From: Prorocentrum cordatum
Lineage: Eukaryota > Sar > Dinophyceae > Prorocentrales > Prorocentraceae
Assembly (NCBI GenBank): GCA_963575745.1
Contig: CAUYUJ010021067.1
Location: forward strand, 28,999 to 63,998
Reading direction: 5' to 3'
Length of the DNA stretch: 35,000 bases
The notes under the pieces are model-generated. The model worked only from the letters and a program-made list of their open reading frames with translations, did not search any database and was not told where the DNA came from. Position numbers and translations under genes: made by a program. Shown piece by piece: positions 1-9,625 of the stretch (positions are counted from its first letter, which is position 1; every line of letters begins with the position of its first letter).

Positions 1-1108
1 GTCTCTGGTGTCGAGGGGCGCGCCCGTAGTCCTTACCGGCCTACGCCCCGCTCCCGGGGCCGGGGTGCCGGGTGTGGCCGCCCACCACACCGGCGCGTCC
101 ATAGACCGCCGAGTCGGACGGGAGCATCTCGCGCCCTCGGTGCGTGCGTTGTGCTGTACGGCCCGTGAGTGCCCAAATCACCCGGTTGTGCCAGGGGCAA
201 CGTTCCGAGGGCGCCCGAGGGCTTGGTGTACAGTGTGTCACGGCAATGGGCTGGCGCTCCGGGGCGGCCAACCCCACGGCGGGAAAGTAATCGGGTTCCC
301 CTCGGCCTGGTTGCCTTTTCACGTCGCCCCACGTGTACCTGCGTTCCAGGGTGGCGTGGAGCTGCACCCCCCCGCTCGTGGGCTCGGTTTCGATCTTACA
401 TGTCTTCACGCCACAACGTGTAGGCGCTCTTTCGCGCGGGGCGGGCGGGCACGGCTCGCTGCCATGCACGTGCGGGGGCGGTTCGGATTCCTAGTGGAGT
501 CCTCCCCTTCACGTCTGGCAGCGTGAGACTGGCTTCCGCCTGATCACTGGAAGTCGGGTGGCTGTCGCCCTTCGGGTCACCCTTTTTGCGCTGGGAGGTG
601 GCCTTGTACTGCCTTCTTAGGGTGGGGGGACTTGTACCCCTGACGACGAGGGGACTTGTATCCCTTTCCTGGCCGACGGGTGCGCCTGCCGTGCTGCGTC
701 GGGCAGAGCCACGAGGGGTGTAGGCATGAACGCAAGGGCGGCACACGGTTGTCGATGGTGTCTGGCAGGATTGGGGCCTCGGGCTTTTGCGCGTATCTCG
801 TACGTGATTCTGTTCTCTGAGTCTGCATGTGCACGTGTATCAGAGAGTCCACTACACATTTGGTATCAGAGTCTGCGTCTTGCGCGTGCGTCGTATGGGT
901 GCGTATGTATGGACACATATGCTTTTATGTCCTCAATGCGCCAATATTCGAATTCCCGGGTGTGCTGCTATCGGCATGTTCTTCCAGGACGGGTGCCACA
1001 AGGTTTGAGATCCCGATGATGAGCCATTATTCCCAGTATGGGCTTCTGGTCATTAATGGGGGCCCTCTGCACCCTATCCCTCCTCGTCGCCCTCTCTCCC
1101 CCTCTCAC
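1..1108. other. GC-rich stretch, no confident gene
   Basis: On the + strand a 172-codon frame is open at 8-526, but both strands are open over long parts of this stretch and no domain or motif is recognisable, so I do not call it. Positions 620-680 hold two copies of a short GGGGACTTGTA-type repeat. If the channel gene continues past its proline-rich exon, further minus-strand exons would lie here or beyond the left edge. I could not place one with a convincing acceptor and donor. Confidence 0.4.
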
Positions 1109-1194
1109 CTCTCCTGCTCTGGGGCTCGGGTCGGGGGCCGGGGTCCTGGTTCCGCGGGTGAAACGGAGGGCGGCCTAGGAGGCCTACATTCCTT
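1109..1194 (-). CDS. Candidate proline-rich C-terminal exon of the channel gene
   Basis: This 86-bp minus-strand segment follows a pyrimidine-rich acceptor ending CTCTGCAG|A and ends at a canonical donor GAGAG|GTGAGA. Read in phase 0 from the acceptor it begins KECRPPRPPSVSP and continues proline- and arginine-rich, which would suit a disordered cytoplasmic tail after the pore domain. Phase 0 matches the end of the exon at 1370-1419. A small alternative exon between them (about 1273-1295, ACACGCCGC to CATGTCAG before GTCTCC, residues TRRASHV) would shift this one to another frame. The splice signals are good but the peptide has no family signature, so this is a weak member of the series. Confidence 0.3.
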
Positions 1195-1369
1195 CTGCAG
1201 AGGCAGTGGCAGTGGCAGTGGCAGCACATGCCGCTGCGGTTCCACGTGCTCAGTTGTGGGAGGCCAAGAGTGGAGACCTGACATGGGAGGCGCGGCGTGT
1301 CTTACAGAAGAGGGGAGCGATTCATATGACGAGTGTGAGGTGGGATGCTGGGACGGAGGTCGGGGTAGC

Positions 1370-1419
1370 CTGCTGGAAGCTGGTCATGCACAACTCTTGG
1401 GCCTTGTCATAGGCCTCAC
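1370..1419 (-). CDS. Channel exon: start of the cytoplasmic helix after S6
   Basis: A 50-bp minus-strand segment runs between an acceptor CCCTCCCAG|GT and a GC donor CAGCAG|GCTACC. Its two leading bases complete the one-base remainder of the S6 exon at 2231-2354, giving a glycine codon, then EAYDKAQELCMTSFQQ. An acidic, tyrosine-containing amphipathic stretch just inside the membrane after S6 is usual in Ion_trans channels, where this helix couples the pore gate to cytoplasmic domains. The exact phase match with the S6 exon is the main support; the peptide alone is too short to identify. Confidence 0.5.
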
Positions 1420-1830
1420 CTGGGAGGGGATCATCTCCCTTCTGCCCCTTGCATTCCCCTCCTCTAGACGAAGAAACAAAACGCCATACACATGAACTTT
1501 TGGCGCTCCGCGTGGAATTCTTGGATCTGCGCTGGACCCCCCACCCTGGCGCGCGGAGCGCGCCAGGGGCGGCGCCGGAGGCGCCGCCTGGGGGAGCCAG
1601 CGCGGATCCAGGAAATCCGCGCGGAGCGCCAACAGTTTACGTTTATGGTGTTTTTTCTTCTCCGATCCTCCCCATTCCTGTCATCCCTCAGACTCGCTCT
1701 GCCCTCCTTGCATCCCCCTCCTGTCACAGGCCTCACCTGGGAGGGGATCATCTCCCTTCTGCCCCTTGCATCCCCCTCCTCCCCATCCCTGTCATCCCTC
1801 GGACTCGCTCTGCCCTCCTCCCCCTCGCCG
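1409..1830. repeat. Local tandem duplication around a hairpin element, including a splice acceptor
   Basis: About 57 bases at 1410-1467 recur almost unchanged at 1730-1787, and a second block (1669-1721) recurs at 1784-1830. The H element at 1470-1660 sits between the copies. The duplicated block includes the acceptor and first bases of the exon at 1370-1419, so an upstream decoy copy of that acceptor lies near 1738 in the same intron. Confidence 0.7.
1470..1660. mobile_element. H element, copy A (long-armed hairpin, MITE-like)
   Basis: The left 64 bases (GAAGAAACAAAACGCC... to the GCGCTGG near 1535) are an imperfect inverted copy of the right 64 bases (ending ...GTTTTTTCTTC). The arms share GGCGCTCCGCG and a GGATC core, and the centre carries the palindrome-like GGCGCCGGAGGCGCCGCC. 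There is no coding capacity. The size and arm length fit a non-autonomous inverted-repeat transposon. This is the best-preserved of five copies in the window (others near 4122, 22172, 23100 and 29936). Confidence 0.75.
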
Positions 1831-1985
1831 GCCCACTGCAGCCTCCGTCAGCGTCGCGCGCCGCACGCGAGCCACCACTGCCACGCGCTCGCGGCCGCTC
1901 CTCGCGACGGCGCCCTGGCGCCGAACTCCTGCGGCCTTCCTCGGTCCCGCCTCTCGTGTTTCTCGGTCCTCGTTCGCCTAGCTTC

Positions 1986-2108
1986 CCCCTCCTCCTCCTC
2001 CTCCTCCTCCTCCTCCTGCTCCTCCTCATCCTCCTCCCCCTCCCTCTCCTCCTCCTCCTCCTCCTCCTCCTCCTCCTGCTCCTCCTCGTCCTCCTCGTCC
2101 TCCTCTCC
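1986..2108. repeat. (TCC)n microsatellite
   Basis: A nearly pure CTC/TCC tract with occasional CTG and GTC interruptions. It lies in the intron between the S6 exon and the post-S6 exon. Confidence 0.95.
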
Positions 2109-2230
2109 TCGTTCTCGGTCCTCGCCCGCCTCCGCTCCCGCCTCCTCTGTCTCTTCCTCCCATGCCCTCCTCGTTCCCCGCTCGTCAGCCCATCAATCAT
2201 GCGAGGGCCGGCGGAAGTTGCAGCGCAGGC

Positions 2231-2354
2231 CTGTGGTTGTGATGAACAGGTTGAGGATGAAAATGTTGAAGAATATGCAGATCGCGAAAAACACAAGCGT
2301 GAAACCAGTACCGTAGGCTCTCAATATCTCCAGCGCCGTGTCCTCGACAGGAGG
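2231..2354 (-). CDS. Channel exon: S6 pore-lining helix
   Basis: This 124-bp minus-strand segment encodes a short polar lead-in (PPVEDTALEILRAYGTG) followed by a strongly hydrophobic helix, FTLVFFAICIFF then NIFILNLFITTT. The ending with N and LF/LI just before the cytoplasm is the usual S6 signature of Ion_trans channels. The base composition of the helix is mixed, unlike the pyrimidine-rich intron sequence that gives false hydrophobic frames elsewhere. The acceptor I prefer is TGGCAG|CCT, in phase 0; the donor is CCACAG|GCCTGC (a GC donor), leaving one base that the exon at 1370-1419 completes. The same frame extends upstream to 2447 after a good acceptor (CTTCCCAG|G), but a TGA at 2370-2372 interrupts it. 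Confidence 0.62.
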
Positions 2355-2447
2355 CTGCCACATGAAGCTTCACAACTCATGAGCGGCGGGGAGGAGAACG
2401 ACGAGGAAGATAATGACAGGGAGGATAATCATGAGGGCGACGACGGC

Positions 2448-3680
2448 CTGGGAAGGGCAGGAAGAGAAGGAGGAGGGGGATGAGAAGGACAAGGCGCATG
2501 GTGATAACGAGGAAGGCTAGACTGAGAAGGAAACGATGCAACATTACACCAGATCAAATCCCAATCCCTTGTTCGCATGAATCACGCACAAGCAACAAAC
2601 GTGTGGTGGATCTGTGCAGCGCACTGTGACCGCGGCACTGTCTGCTCTGTTTTCCCGACTCTCTCTGTAGCATTGGCTCTGCTCTCTCCTCTTTGCTCTA
2701 TGCTTTCCCCTTTCCGCCTTCTATCCTCTACCATGTACTTGCTACTAAATACCCGCTACCCTCTGCACCCCTCCTCCCGACGGTCTATTCTCTACGTTGC
2801 ACCATCTCCTCAACATCTGCCCACGACACATCCGTCCTTTGCCCTCCACCCTCTGCTCTCTACTGCTTACTTCATACTATCGCCACCCTGCTCTGTGCTC
2901 TCTACTCTATTCTCTATGAGCCCTTCGCACTGTGCACGATTGCAGGTCGTTTTTTCCTCTCGGCAAGGTGCTCCCCCTTCGGTCTGTACTCCCAGACACT
3001 GGTCGCCACCAAGAACCCAATCATGCAATATCCAAGCATCAGGAACCCAGGAAGAGAACCTTGCCGCCTACTAGCATCGGCAGCAAACTTCCACATAATC
3101 TGCAACATCTCAGCGAGGACACTTTCAGTGCAATGGCTTATTGCAGAACACAGAGAACGAAGAGAAATGAGACCGCAGTGAAACGGACACCCCCCCACCG
3201 GGAAATCGGTTTCGGTTTCGTGCTCGTGTCGTGCGAGCGGGCGAGGCCAAGCTGCGTGAGCGGGCGAGAGGAACCAACCCTCCTCTGGCCAGGGCGCCGC
3301 AAAGCCAAAAGACTGCCGCCCCAGGTGGCCGGCGGTGGCCGGGGGGATCCCAGCGTTGGAGGAGGACGGCGAGCTGGTGGAGCTGAAAGATTAGCGGCAG
3401 CGCATCGCTGCCCAGGCCATGTCGAGAGCGCCCGCAACACCTCCAGCGGAGTCGTGCTGACCGCCTCCAGGCGGACGCCGCTGGCGTCCCTGACGGTGCC
3501 CCCGTCGGTGAGCAGATCGTCCACGTGGCCGCGTCCATTTTGTAGCGTTGCCAACTCATGGCGATCAACGCTCCCGAGGCCGGGCGAGGGCCCCTGGAGT
3601 AGGCCGAGAACGGCCAAAATCCGCCTGCTCCAATTTTTTTGGAGCGTCGGATCTCAAGGGCCGCCTTTTTTCCACAGCGC
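2448..3680. other. Intron-like DNA, pyrimidine-rich patch, no gene
   Basis: Positions 2640-2940 are rich in CTCTNCTCTA-type degenerate repeats. Frames on both strands between 3125 and 3617 are open but overlap each other and show no motif. By position this is part of the intron between the pore-loop and S6 exons. Confidence 0.5.
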
Positions 3681-3795
3681 GAGGAGGTGGAGAAGGACGA
3701 GGAGGAGGAGGAGGAGGAGGAGGAGGAGGAGGAGGAGGAGGAGGAAGAGGAGGACGAGGAGGAGGAGGAGGAGGAGGAGGAGGAGGAGGAGGAGG
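3681..3795. repeat. (GAG)n microsatellite
   Basis: About 110 bases of GGA/GAG repeats with a few GAC interruptions. It gives spurious poly-Glu, poly-Gly and poly-Leu frames. Confidence 0.95.
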
Positions 3796-3895
3796 CATGC
3801 CTTGTGACCCCTCTCGGGAGCCCTCAGGGGGAGCTCTCGGGAGCCCCGACGGGGCTTGCGTGACCCCGTGTTGGCCCCCGTGACCCGACGGGACG

Positions 3896-4073
3896 ACCGT
3901 CGGGGCGTTGACCTAAGGAACCCCAGATAGGGAACGAGGCCCCTTTCCTCCACAAGTTAAGCCCCATTGCCCATCGAAAACCAAAGGAAAACCGAAGGCA
4001 AACTGCAAAACAGCTAAGGAACACGGAGCCCCTGCCAAACGAACAGGGTTCCTTCTTCAGCGCCCCGACTGTA
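3896..4073. mobile_element. T element copy 1 (Tc1/mariner-like MITE, diverged left end)
   Basis: It starts with CCGTCGGGGCG and ends with CGCCCCGACTG followed by TA, so the ends are inverted repeats with one change from the CAGTCGGGG consensus. The interior has the family's AAGGAACNCGGAGCCCCT and GTTCCTTCTT blocks. The left TA is not preserved. It is non-coding. Confidence 0.75.
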
Positions 4074-4121
4074 GGTGCCCCCGTGTTGGCCACGACCGCC
4101 GCTCCAATACGGAGAGCCCTT

Positions 4122-4292
4122 TGTGACGCGAACAGCATGGACGGCGGCATGTCCGTGCGGGCTTCGTGGATCGGCGCTGGACCCCCCCCCCATGGCGTGA
4201 GGAGCGCGCCGCGGGCGACGCAGGAGGCTCCGCCGGGGGGGCCCCATGCAGGCCCGATGAACTCGCGTGGAGCTCCGAGCATCACATCTGTG
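4122..4292. mobile_element. H element, copy B (degraded)
   Basis: It shows the family's arm words (GTGGATCGGCGCTGGACCCC on the left, GTGGAGCTCCGAGCATC on the right) and a GC-rich centre, but the outermost parts of the arms are eroded. It lies directly between two T elements. Confidence 0.5.
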
Positions 4293-4296
4293 CTTG

Positions 4297-4476
4297 TACA
4301 GTCGGGGCGTTGACCTAAGGAACCCTAAATAAGGAACGAGGCCCCTTTTTTCCATAAGTTAAACTTCGATTTCCTATCGAAAGCATAAGGGAAACCTGAG
4401 GCAAGCTGCAAAACACTTAAGGAACGCGGAGCACCTCCCCAACCAAAAGGGTTCCTTCTTCAAGGCCCCGACTGTA
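4297..4476. mobile_element. T element copy 2 (intact ends with TA duplication)
   Basis: TA at 4297-4298, then CAGTCGGGGCG, about 176 bases, CCCCGACTG, then TA at 4475-4476. Perfect short inverted ends starting CAGT and flanking TA are characteristic of Tc1/mariner-type transposition. No transposase frame is present, so the element would depend on an enzyme supplied elsewhere. Confidence 0.85.
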
Positions 4477-4479
4477 TGT

Positions 4480-5070
4480 GTTTTCTTTTTCGATGCCAGC
4501 GGCTCATGATTAACGAAACAACACGAACCCTGCCAGCAGAAGGAAGCGCTGGCATCGTGGTAGTTAGACGTCGCGAGTAGCGACAAGAACTGCGTCAAAC
4601 CGGGCTCGAGGCTGAGGCCAACCATCGATTCTGCCGTGCGCACTTTGATGCCCTTCCGGTCGCACCCATCCTGTGGAGGAGGTCTTCGGCTATGATGCCA
4701 CATTCGGCAAACAGCGCAGACGATGTTTTGAGATGGAAACTGTAATGATGTCGACGTCGACCTCGGCGCACTTCCGAAGTCGAGGCGAGAGCGCCATCTG
4801 ACGAGCACTCAGTGAGAGGATCGCCGTCGGCAGTTGGACAGACCGATCTCGCCCAAGTCCCCGCGTGCAAGCTGTGCGGTGGTTCAGACCGTGGTGGCGA
4901 CACTGGAATTGTGGACGACAAGGCGGTGAGCTGGACCAAGCCACCGAGGTGCTCAGGAATCATACGTGGCAACACCATTGCAACATCGTCGAGACGCACG
5001 TGGACCTGGTCACGGAAACAAGCGCTAATTGCGGACAATCTGAACCGCGGGCGGTCATCATGACAAGCAG
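4480..5070 (-). pseudogene. Possible coding remnant on the minus strand, unidentified
   Basis: A minus-strand frame stays open from the CAG tract down to about 4595, and its non-repetitive part (roughly 5050-4595) has a mixed, protein-like composition containing FRDQVHVRLDDVAMVLPRMI and HYSFHLKTSSALFAECGII. I recognise no family. A second frame below 4690 also looks protein-like (GLSLEPGLTQFLSLL). It lies in the pore-S6 intron of the channel gene, so it could be an extra exon, a nested gene, or the decayed reading frame of a transposon. Chance openness of GC-rich DNA is also possible. Confidence 0.25.
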
Positions 5071-5073
5071 CAC

Positions 5074-5074
<1 letters not shown>

Positions 5075-5116
<42 letters not shown>
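5075..5116. repeat. (CAG)14 microsatellite
   Basis: Fourteen uninterrupted CAG units on the + strand. Confidence 0.97.
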
Positions 5117-5117
<1 letters not shown>

Positions 5118-5752
5118 GCGCAGGTGCACGGCTGCCTCCTGTGCGCTTGAGGGTATGATGATGAAGATGAGGAGGAGGAAGAGGATGAGGAACAGCACAA
5201 GCATCCTGGTGCAGCAGCACGAGCTCAATCAACATCGGCCATCCTTCCTCTTTCTGAGCCCTCCCTCAAGCTTCCCCCCGCCGCCCCGCCTTTCTAGACC
5301 CCCCCCTAGATCCCCTCAGGTTCCCTCCTCCAACACGACGCTGCTGCCCGCTGCTGGAGAGAAGCGCCCAGCGGTAGGCCCCTGGCCTGCAGGAATCTCG
5401 GCCCCAAGCGGGACGGATGAAAGCATCCCCTGGGCACCACGCTCGAGTTCGGCGGGCCGAACTAGTGGCCTCGGGGTGTGAGGATTACTGCCCATGGGAC
5501 CGACGTCCACGTTCGCTGGCCTCGACACATAGCCTGGGGGTCCTGACTGGGGCATTGGGGCTCGGCTTTTTCAAACCTCGAAACCCAGACCTTGGGCAAG
5601 CAAGCGATCTGCGGAAAATGGCGACAGTCCCTCAGTGTTGGGCCCGCTGCCCCGAAGCTTGGCTCCCAAACCTGCATCCTGCATCCCCAGACATGAATCG
5701 CCGCACTCGGGCCCGGTTCTGCCTGAGGTGGGTTGTGATCCTCTTTGCTTGC
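5117..5752. other. Unique intron-like DNA, no gene seen
   Basis: A short purine-rich GATGAGGAGG patch lies at 5155-5195 and a C-rich patch at 5270-5320. Frames of 80-110 codons on both strands overlap and carry no motif. Confidence 0.4.
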
Positions 5753-5843
5753 TCCTGGGTGTGGCGGCAAGCGCAAGTCCTGGTCGTCCAAGTCGCCCAG
5801 AAAGAGGAAGCGGAACATTGCGACGAAAATGTCGCTGAAACTC
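5753..5843 (-). CDS. Channel exon: pore loop
   Basis: After an acceptor CTCCGCCAG|G the minus strand encodes SFSDIFVAMFRFLFLGDLDD, then QDLRLPPHPG. A serine/phenylalanine-rich pore helix, an arginine in FRF, and a turn with LGDLD fit the re-entrant loop between S5 and S6 in Ion_trans channels; the acidic GD..D would sit at the selectivity filter and favours cations. The leading G completes the two-base remainder of the S5 exon at 9482-9625 as an arginine codon. The 3' end is uncertain: a GC donor CCCAGGA|GCAAGC at 5753 or a GA donor GACCAG|GACTTG at 5780 both end in phase 0 and both fit the S6 exon. Confidence 0.65.
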
Positions 5844-5859
5844 CTGGCGGAGGTTGGCT

Positions 5860-6470
5860 GCAACGACAACGCGTCTGGTTGCCGAGGGCGGGATTGTCTC
5901 ATCGAAGGTCAGCGTTGGGGCTCGGGATATCAAGGATCTGAACATGACTAACTCGCAGGAACGAGATCCAGATAGCTACGACAATCATAATATGCCCCCC
6001 AAAGGCTTCAAAAGTGCCGCCAGGAGTCTCTCGAGAGACCTGCCAGGAGCCCCCCAAGGCGTCGGCGGTGCGGCGTCAGCCCAAGAATCATAACATGCTC
6101 AATTCGTTGGACCCTGTAGACGGTCCCGTGCGGACAACCACGGCATCCCCTCAGTGCAACACACTATTGTGGAGAATTGGGTGTGCGAGGGCAACTCACA
6201 GACACAGCCCCAGTCCCATGCGATCGCGAACACCTCTTCGCATCATGTACTAGTTCTGCATGCGCGCAATACCGAACACGATTCACAAGAGGACCGCCGT
6301 CGCGGCGTGGGCCCTAGTGGGCCCCAAACAACAGTTTCTTGTAGGTTCGAGGAGCACTCAAGGCTTCTGAGGAAATTGCCGGAGGCCTCGCGCGGCAACT
6401 CGAGACACACGTTACGTCGCATCCACGTCGGCTTTACGTCGGGATCCCGTCAGATCACGTCGAATTTGTC
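5860..6470. other. Unique intron-like DNA, no gene seen
   Basis: It contains moderate-GC unique sequence with a purine- and AT-richer patch near 5940-6010. Open frames of about 80 codons show no motif. By position it belongs to the S5-pore intron. Confidence 0.4.
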
Positions 6471-6970
6471 GGAGGAGGAGGAGGAGGAGGAGGCGTCGGA
6501 TTCACGTCGAACTCACGCCGGACCCACGCGAGAGCATCGCCGCGCGAACGTCGTCCCATATATCGCACGGAGCGGGCGTGTGGACCAGCTGCTGCAATGC
6601 CTGCGCGCCGCGCGCGCGGCCTTCCTCCTCCTCCTCCTCCTCCTCCTCCTCCTCCTCCTCCTCCTCTCTCCTCCTCCTCCTCCTCCTCCTCCTCCTCCTC
6701 CTCCTCCCTCCTCCTCCCCTCCTCTGCTCCTCCTCCTCCCTCCTCCTCCTCCTCCTCCTCCTCCTCCCTCCTCCTCCTCCTCCCTCCTCCTCCTCCTCTT
6801 CCTCCTCCCCTCCGGTGCCCGCGCTGCTCTTCGACCCGCTGCGCTTCCACATCTAAGCCCGCGCACGGGGCGCGCGGGCGCTGGGCTGGCTCCTCCCTCC
6901 TCGGACTGTCCTCCTGGGAGTCGTCTCACCTCCTCCTCCTCCTCCTCCTCCTCCTCCTCCTCCTCCTCTT
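6471..6970. repeat. Compound (GAG)n / (TCC)n microsatellite cluster
   Basis: A short GAG tract at 6471-6495, a long TCC tract at 6622-6810 with single-base slips that change the frame, and another TCC tract at 6929-6970. The slips explain why many overlapping low-complexity frames appear here. Confidence 0.95.
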
Positions 6971-7076
6971 TTCCTCACCACTGTGTGGCGCAGTAGTCGC
7001 CGGTTCCAGCGATCGAGCAGGCATCCCGCCCGCCCGTCCGCATCGTCCTGGCGAAAAAGCCAGCCACCGTGATTGA

Positions 7077-7229
7077 AGGGGCCCTGGGACACACAGATAA
7101 ACAGACACAAATCATAGGATTCCCCATCGTTTCCTATATTCTCTGGGTTTTTGTCTTCCCCCCACTTCCCATATCTTCCCATATTTTCTGGGGAGTCGAC
7201 GATCAATTGTGTCTGTGTGCTTTTCCTTC
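7077..7229 (+). repeat. C family dispersed repeat, copy 1
   Basis: It begins with GGGACACACAGATAAA, has a core of repeated CCCATATNTTCC words with GGGTTTTTGTCTTCCCCCC, then GTCGACGATNAATTGTGTCTG near the end. Two further copies in the same orientation lie at 24234-24404 and 32669-32836. Its ends show only weak inverted similarity, so the mobilisation class is unclear. Confidence 0.8.
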
Positions 7230-7275
7230 ATGAAGTAATGCCCCGAGGGCCCTCATCATGCAGATCCATGGGTCC

Positions 7276-7500
7276 GGCGGGCGAGTGGTGATGGTGACGA
7301 CGACCGCGGCGACGACGGTGACGGTGAGTGGTGGTGGCGATGGCGACGAAGGCGACGACAACGACGATGACAATGACGATAGTGGTGATGATGACGACGA
7401 CGTTGGTGATGGTGATGGAGAAGTTGGTGATGATGATGGCGATGGCAACGCTGACGCTGGCGATGATGATGACGATGGTGCTGACGATGGTGCTGAATGA
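7276..7500. repeat. Degenerate GAY/GGT trinucleotide tract
   Basis: An irregular mixture of GATGGTGATGACGAC-type triplets. It yields Asp-rich, Met/Thr-rich and His-rich frames that are not genes. Confidence 0.85.
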
Positions 7501-7932
7501 CTGCGTGCGCAGCGAGCCTGGCACTCTGCATTGAGGAGGAGAGCGCCTCCATATCATAAGAGGAACGCTTCCGTCTCGAGATGCTTGGAACGCCCGTGGC
7601 CTCGCAGCGGCTCTGACATGCCGCGCGGCGACGCGCGCGTGTGGTCCACGTGGCGTGATTGCACAGCGAGGCTTGGCCGGCGCTCGATGGCGGCTGGCTG
7701 CTTGTGGCATGTGCGTGCGTGCTGCCCCAGACTATTTTTTAGTTATTTGTTTGAGCATTCCTCCTATCGAGGGACGTTTTTTGGAGCTACTTTTTGAACA
7801 TCCTTTTGGGACCTTTTTGAAAGCTATGTTGTACATATGATCCAGGGTCAAGGGCCCACGCCCCCCCCCCCCCCAGATGGTATGGTCCCAGGATTCCTCG
7901 GGCCCCCCCCCCGCAGAAAGTATGGTCCCAGA

Positions 7933-7934
<2 letters not shown>

Positions 7935-8018
<84 letters not shown>

Positions 8019-8189
8019 CGACAACTACGATGACGGCGACGACGACGACGACGACCACGACGACGACAACGACGGCTGCGGCGGCGACGACGCCGGCGGC
8101 GGCGGCGGCGACGACGACGCTGACGACGATGACGACGGCGACGACGACAACGACGATGACGACGACGACGACGACGAGGACGACGAGGA

Positions 8190-8227
<38 letters not shown>
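7935..8227. repeat. (GAC)n microsatellite
   Basis: About 290 bases of GAC with increasing GGC, AAC and GAG interruptions toward the right end. It gives a spurious poly-Asp frame on + and poly-Val/poly-Ser frames on the minus strand. Confidence 0.97.
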
Positions 8228-8228
<1 letters not shown>

Positions 8229-8460
8229 CCTCTGAACCACCACAGCACCACACCACATCCACAGGGGGGGGGGGGCACCGCAGCGCAGCACCACGCCACG
8301 CTCACCTCTGAACCACCACAGCACCACACCACATCCACAGGGGGGGGGGGGGGGCACCGCAGCGCAGCACCACGCCACGCCCACCTCTGAACCACCACAG
8401 CACCACACCACATCCACAGGGGGGGGAGGGGGAACCGCAGCGCAGCCCACGCCACGCCCA
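8229..8460. repeat. Three-copy 76-79 bp tandem repeat with internal G-runs
   Basis: Units start with CCTCTGAACCACCACAGCAC at 8229, 8305 and 8384. Each contains a CACATCCACA word followed by a G-run of variable length, then CACCGCAGCGCAGC. Variation in G-run length accounts for the different periods. The G-runs could form G-quadruplexes. Confidence 0.9.
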
Positions 8461-8805
8461 CAGGGGGGGGGGGCGGGGGGGACCATCGCGCGGGGGGGGG
8501 GGCCCAATGGCATCAGCATTGGGGGGGGGGGGCCCAAGCCCTGGACCATATATTTTTAGCTGTTTTAAAACTATGTTTTGAACATGTTTTGGGATTTTCG
8601 AATTGAACCCACTTGAGAACCAGGGGCCCTAGACTGATTGTGCCGTCTGGGTGCGCGCGTGGGGCCTGCCTCGTGTCTAGTCTGCTATGGGTTCTTGACG
8701 AAACACACTCGTCACACTAAGACGACTGCTCCACAGAGGATTATTCGGCAAGGGTGAGGAGGAATAGGTGTACGGTTTCCCCCGGGGCCATAGGCGACCC
8801 GCGGA

Positions 8806-8962
8806 GCAGGAGGAGGAGGAGGAGAAGGAGGAGGAGGAGGAGGAGGAGGAGGAGGGGGAGGAGGAGGAGGAGGAGGAGGAGGAGGAGGAGGACGGGGGAG
8901 GAGGAGGGGGGATGAGGAGGATGAGGAGGATGAGGAGGAGGAGGAGGAGGAGGAGGAGGAGG
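8806..8962. repeat. (GAG)n microsatellite
   Basis: About 155 bases of GAG repeats with GGG and ATGAGG interruptions. Confidence 0.95.
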
Positions 8963-9481
8963 GAGGAGAAGGGGGGCGATAAGGAGGCGATAAGGTGGAT
9001 TGACCGGGATGGTGCGAATTCCTGGGACGGGCGATCGAGCATAGTGAATATGAAGACCCAGCGCTGGGATGGCGGTCGTTGAGTCCAGCCTCGGCATGGG
9101 GACACCATCTCCTCTCGTACGCAGCTGGGACCCCCCTGTGGAAGCACTGCTTGGGACAATGATCACATGCAGAAGAGAAGGAGCAGCAGAAGGACACGAA
9201 AGAGCAACAACCCAAACCAGAAAAAAACAGCAATGGCAAGAATAACAACAACGTTTGGGCTACGCCGTGAGAGCTCCGTAATGCGTGCTCCGTGCACGCT
9301 TTGCCACACGGGGTCTCGTCGGAAAACCGTGCGAACCGGTCCGCGAGCGGGGGCACAGAGGCGCACCGACTTCCCGCTGGCCCTGTCGTCCCCAATGACA
9401 GTGCGCTGGCACGCGTGACCGATGCATTTTCTGCGATTCATCGCGTGCGTTCTGCCAGCATTACCATCGTCGTCCCCGAGC
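8963..9481. other. Intron-like unique DNA between channel exons
   Basis: Positions 9160-9250 are A-rich on the + strand. The frame of the S5 exon stays open through most of this stretch on the minus strand, but beyond the donor at 9482 the residues lose channel character, so I treat it as intron. Confidence 0.4.
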
Positions 9482-9625
9482 CTGTCTTCGTGCCCCGCCA
9501 TTTTCGTCCCCGTCCTCGTCCCGCTGTCCAGAACCAAGAACGCCTGCAAGCAACCCAAGAAGAAAAAAACCGTGATGCAGAGGATGCCGCTCAGCGGGAC
9601 CAGGGAGTGGATCAGCGGGAGCAAC
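9482..9625 (-). CDS. Channel exon: S5 helix
   Basis: After the acceptor GCCGCAG|G this 144-bp minus-strand exon encodes LLPLIHSLVPLSGILC, then ITVFFFLGCLQAFLVL, then a polar stretch ending KMAGHED. A proline-led LLP start running into a long hydrophobic helix fits the S4-S5 link and S5 of six-helix cation channels; the polar tail would be the outer turret before the pore loop. The first base completes the GG remainder of the S4 exon at 15831-15920 as glycine. The GC donor GAAGACAG|GCTCGG leaves AG, which the pore-loop exon completes. Both joins keep the frame, which is the strongest evidence for this exon. Confidence 0.68.

Larger units (their letters stand above)
7740..8620. repeat. Composite repeat block bounded by AT-rich direct repeats
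   Basis: A block near 7788-7820 (TTTTTGAACATCCTTTTGGG) recurs in similar form at 8572-8602 (GTTTTGAACATGTTTTGGG) in the same orientation. Just inside, ATGATCCAGGGTCAAGGGCCC (left) and GGGCCCAAGCCCTGGACCAT (right) are inverted copies. Between them are C-runs, a (GAC)n tract, a three-copy tandem repeat and several G-runs of 7-14 bases. The symmetric bounds suggest one inserted or expanded unit rather than separate repeats. Confidence 0.6.

Noticed and set aside
2370-2447. A hydrophobic minus-strand segment (ALMIILPVIIFLVVLL) after a strong acceptor just upstream of the S6 exon
   Set aside because: It is closed by TGA at 2370-2372 in the S6 frame, and its hydrophobicity comes from pyrimidine-rich sequence typical of intron ends.
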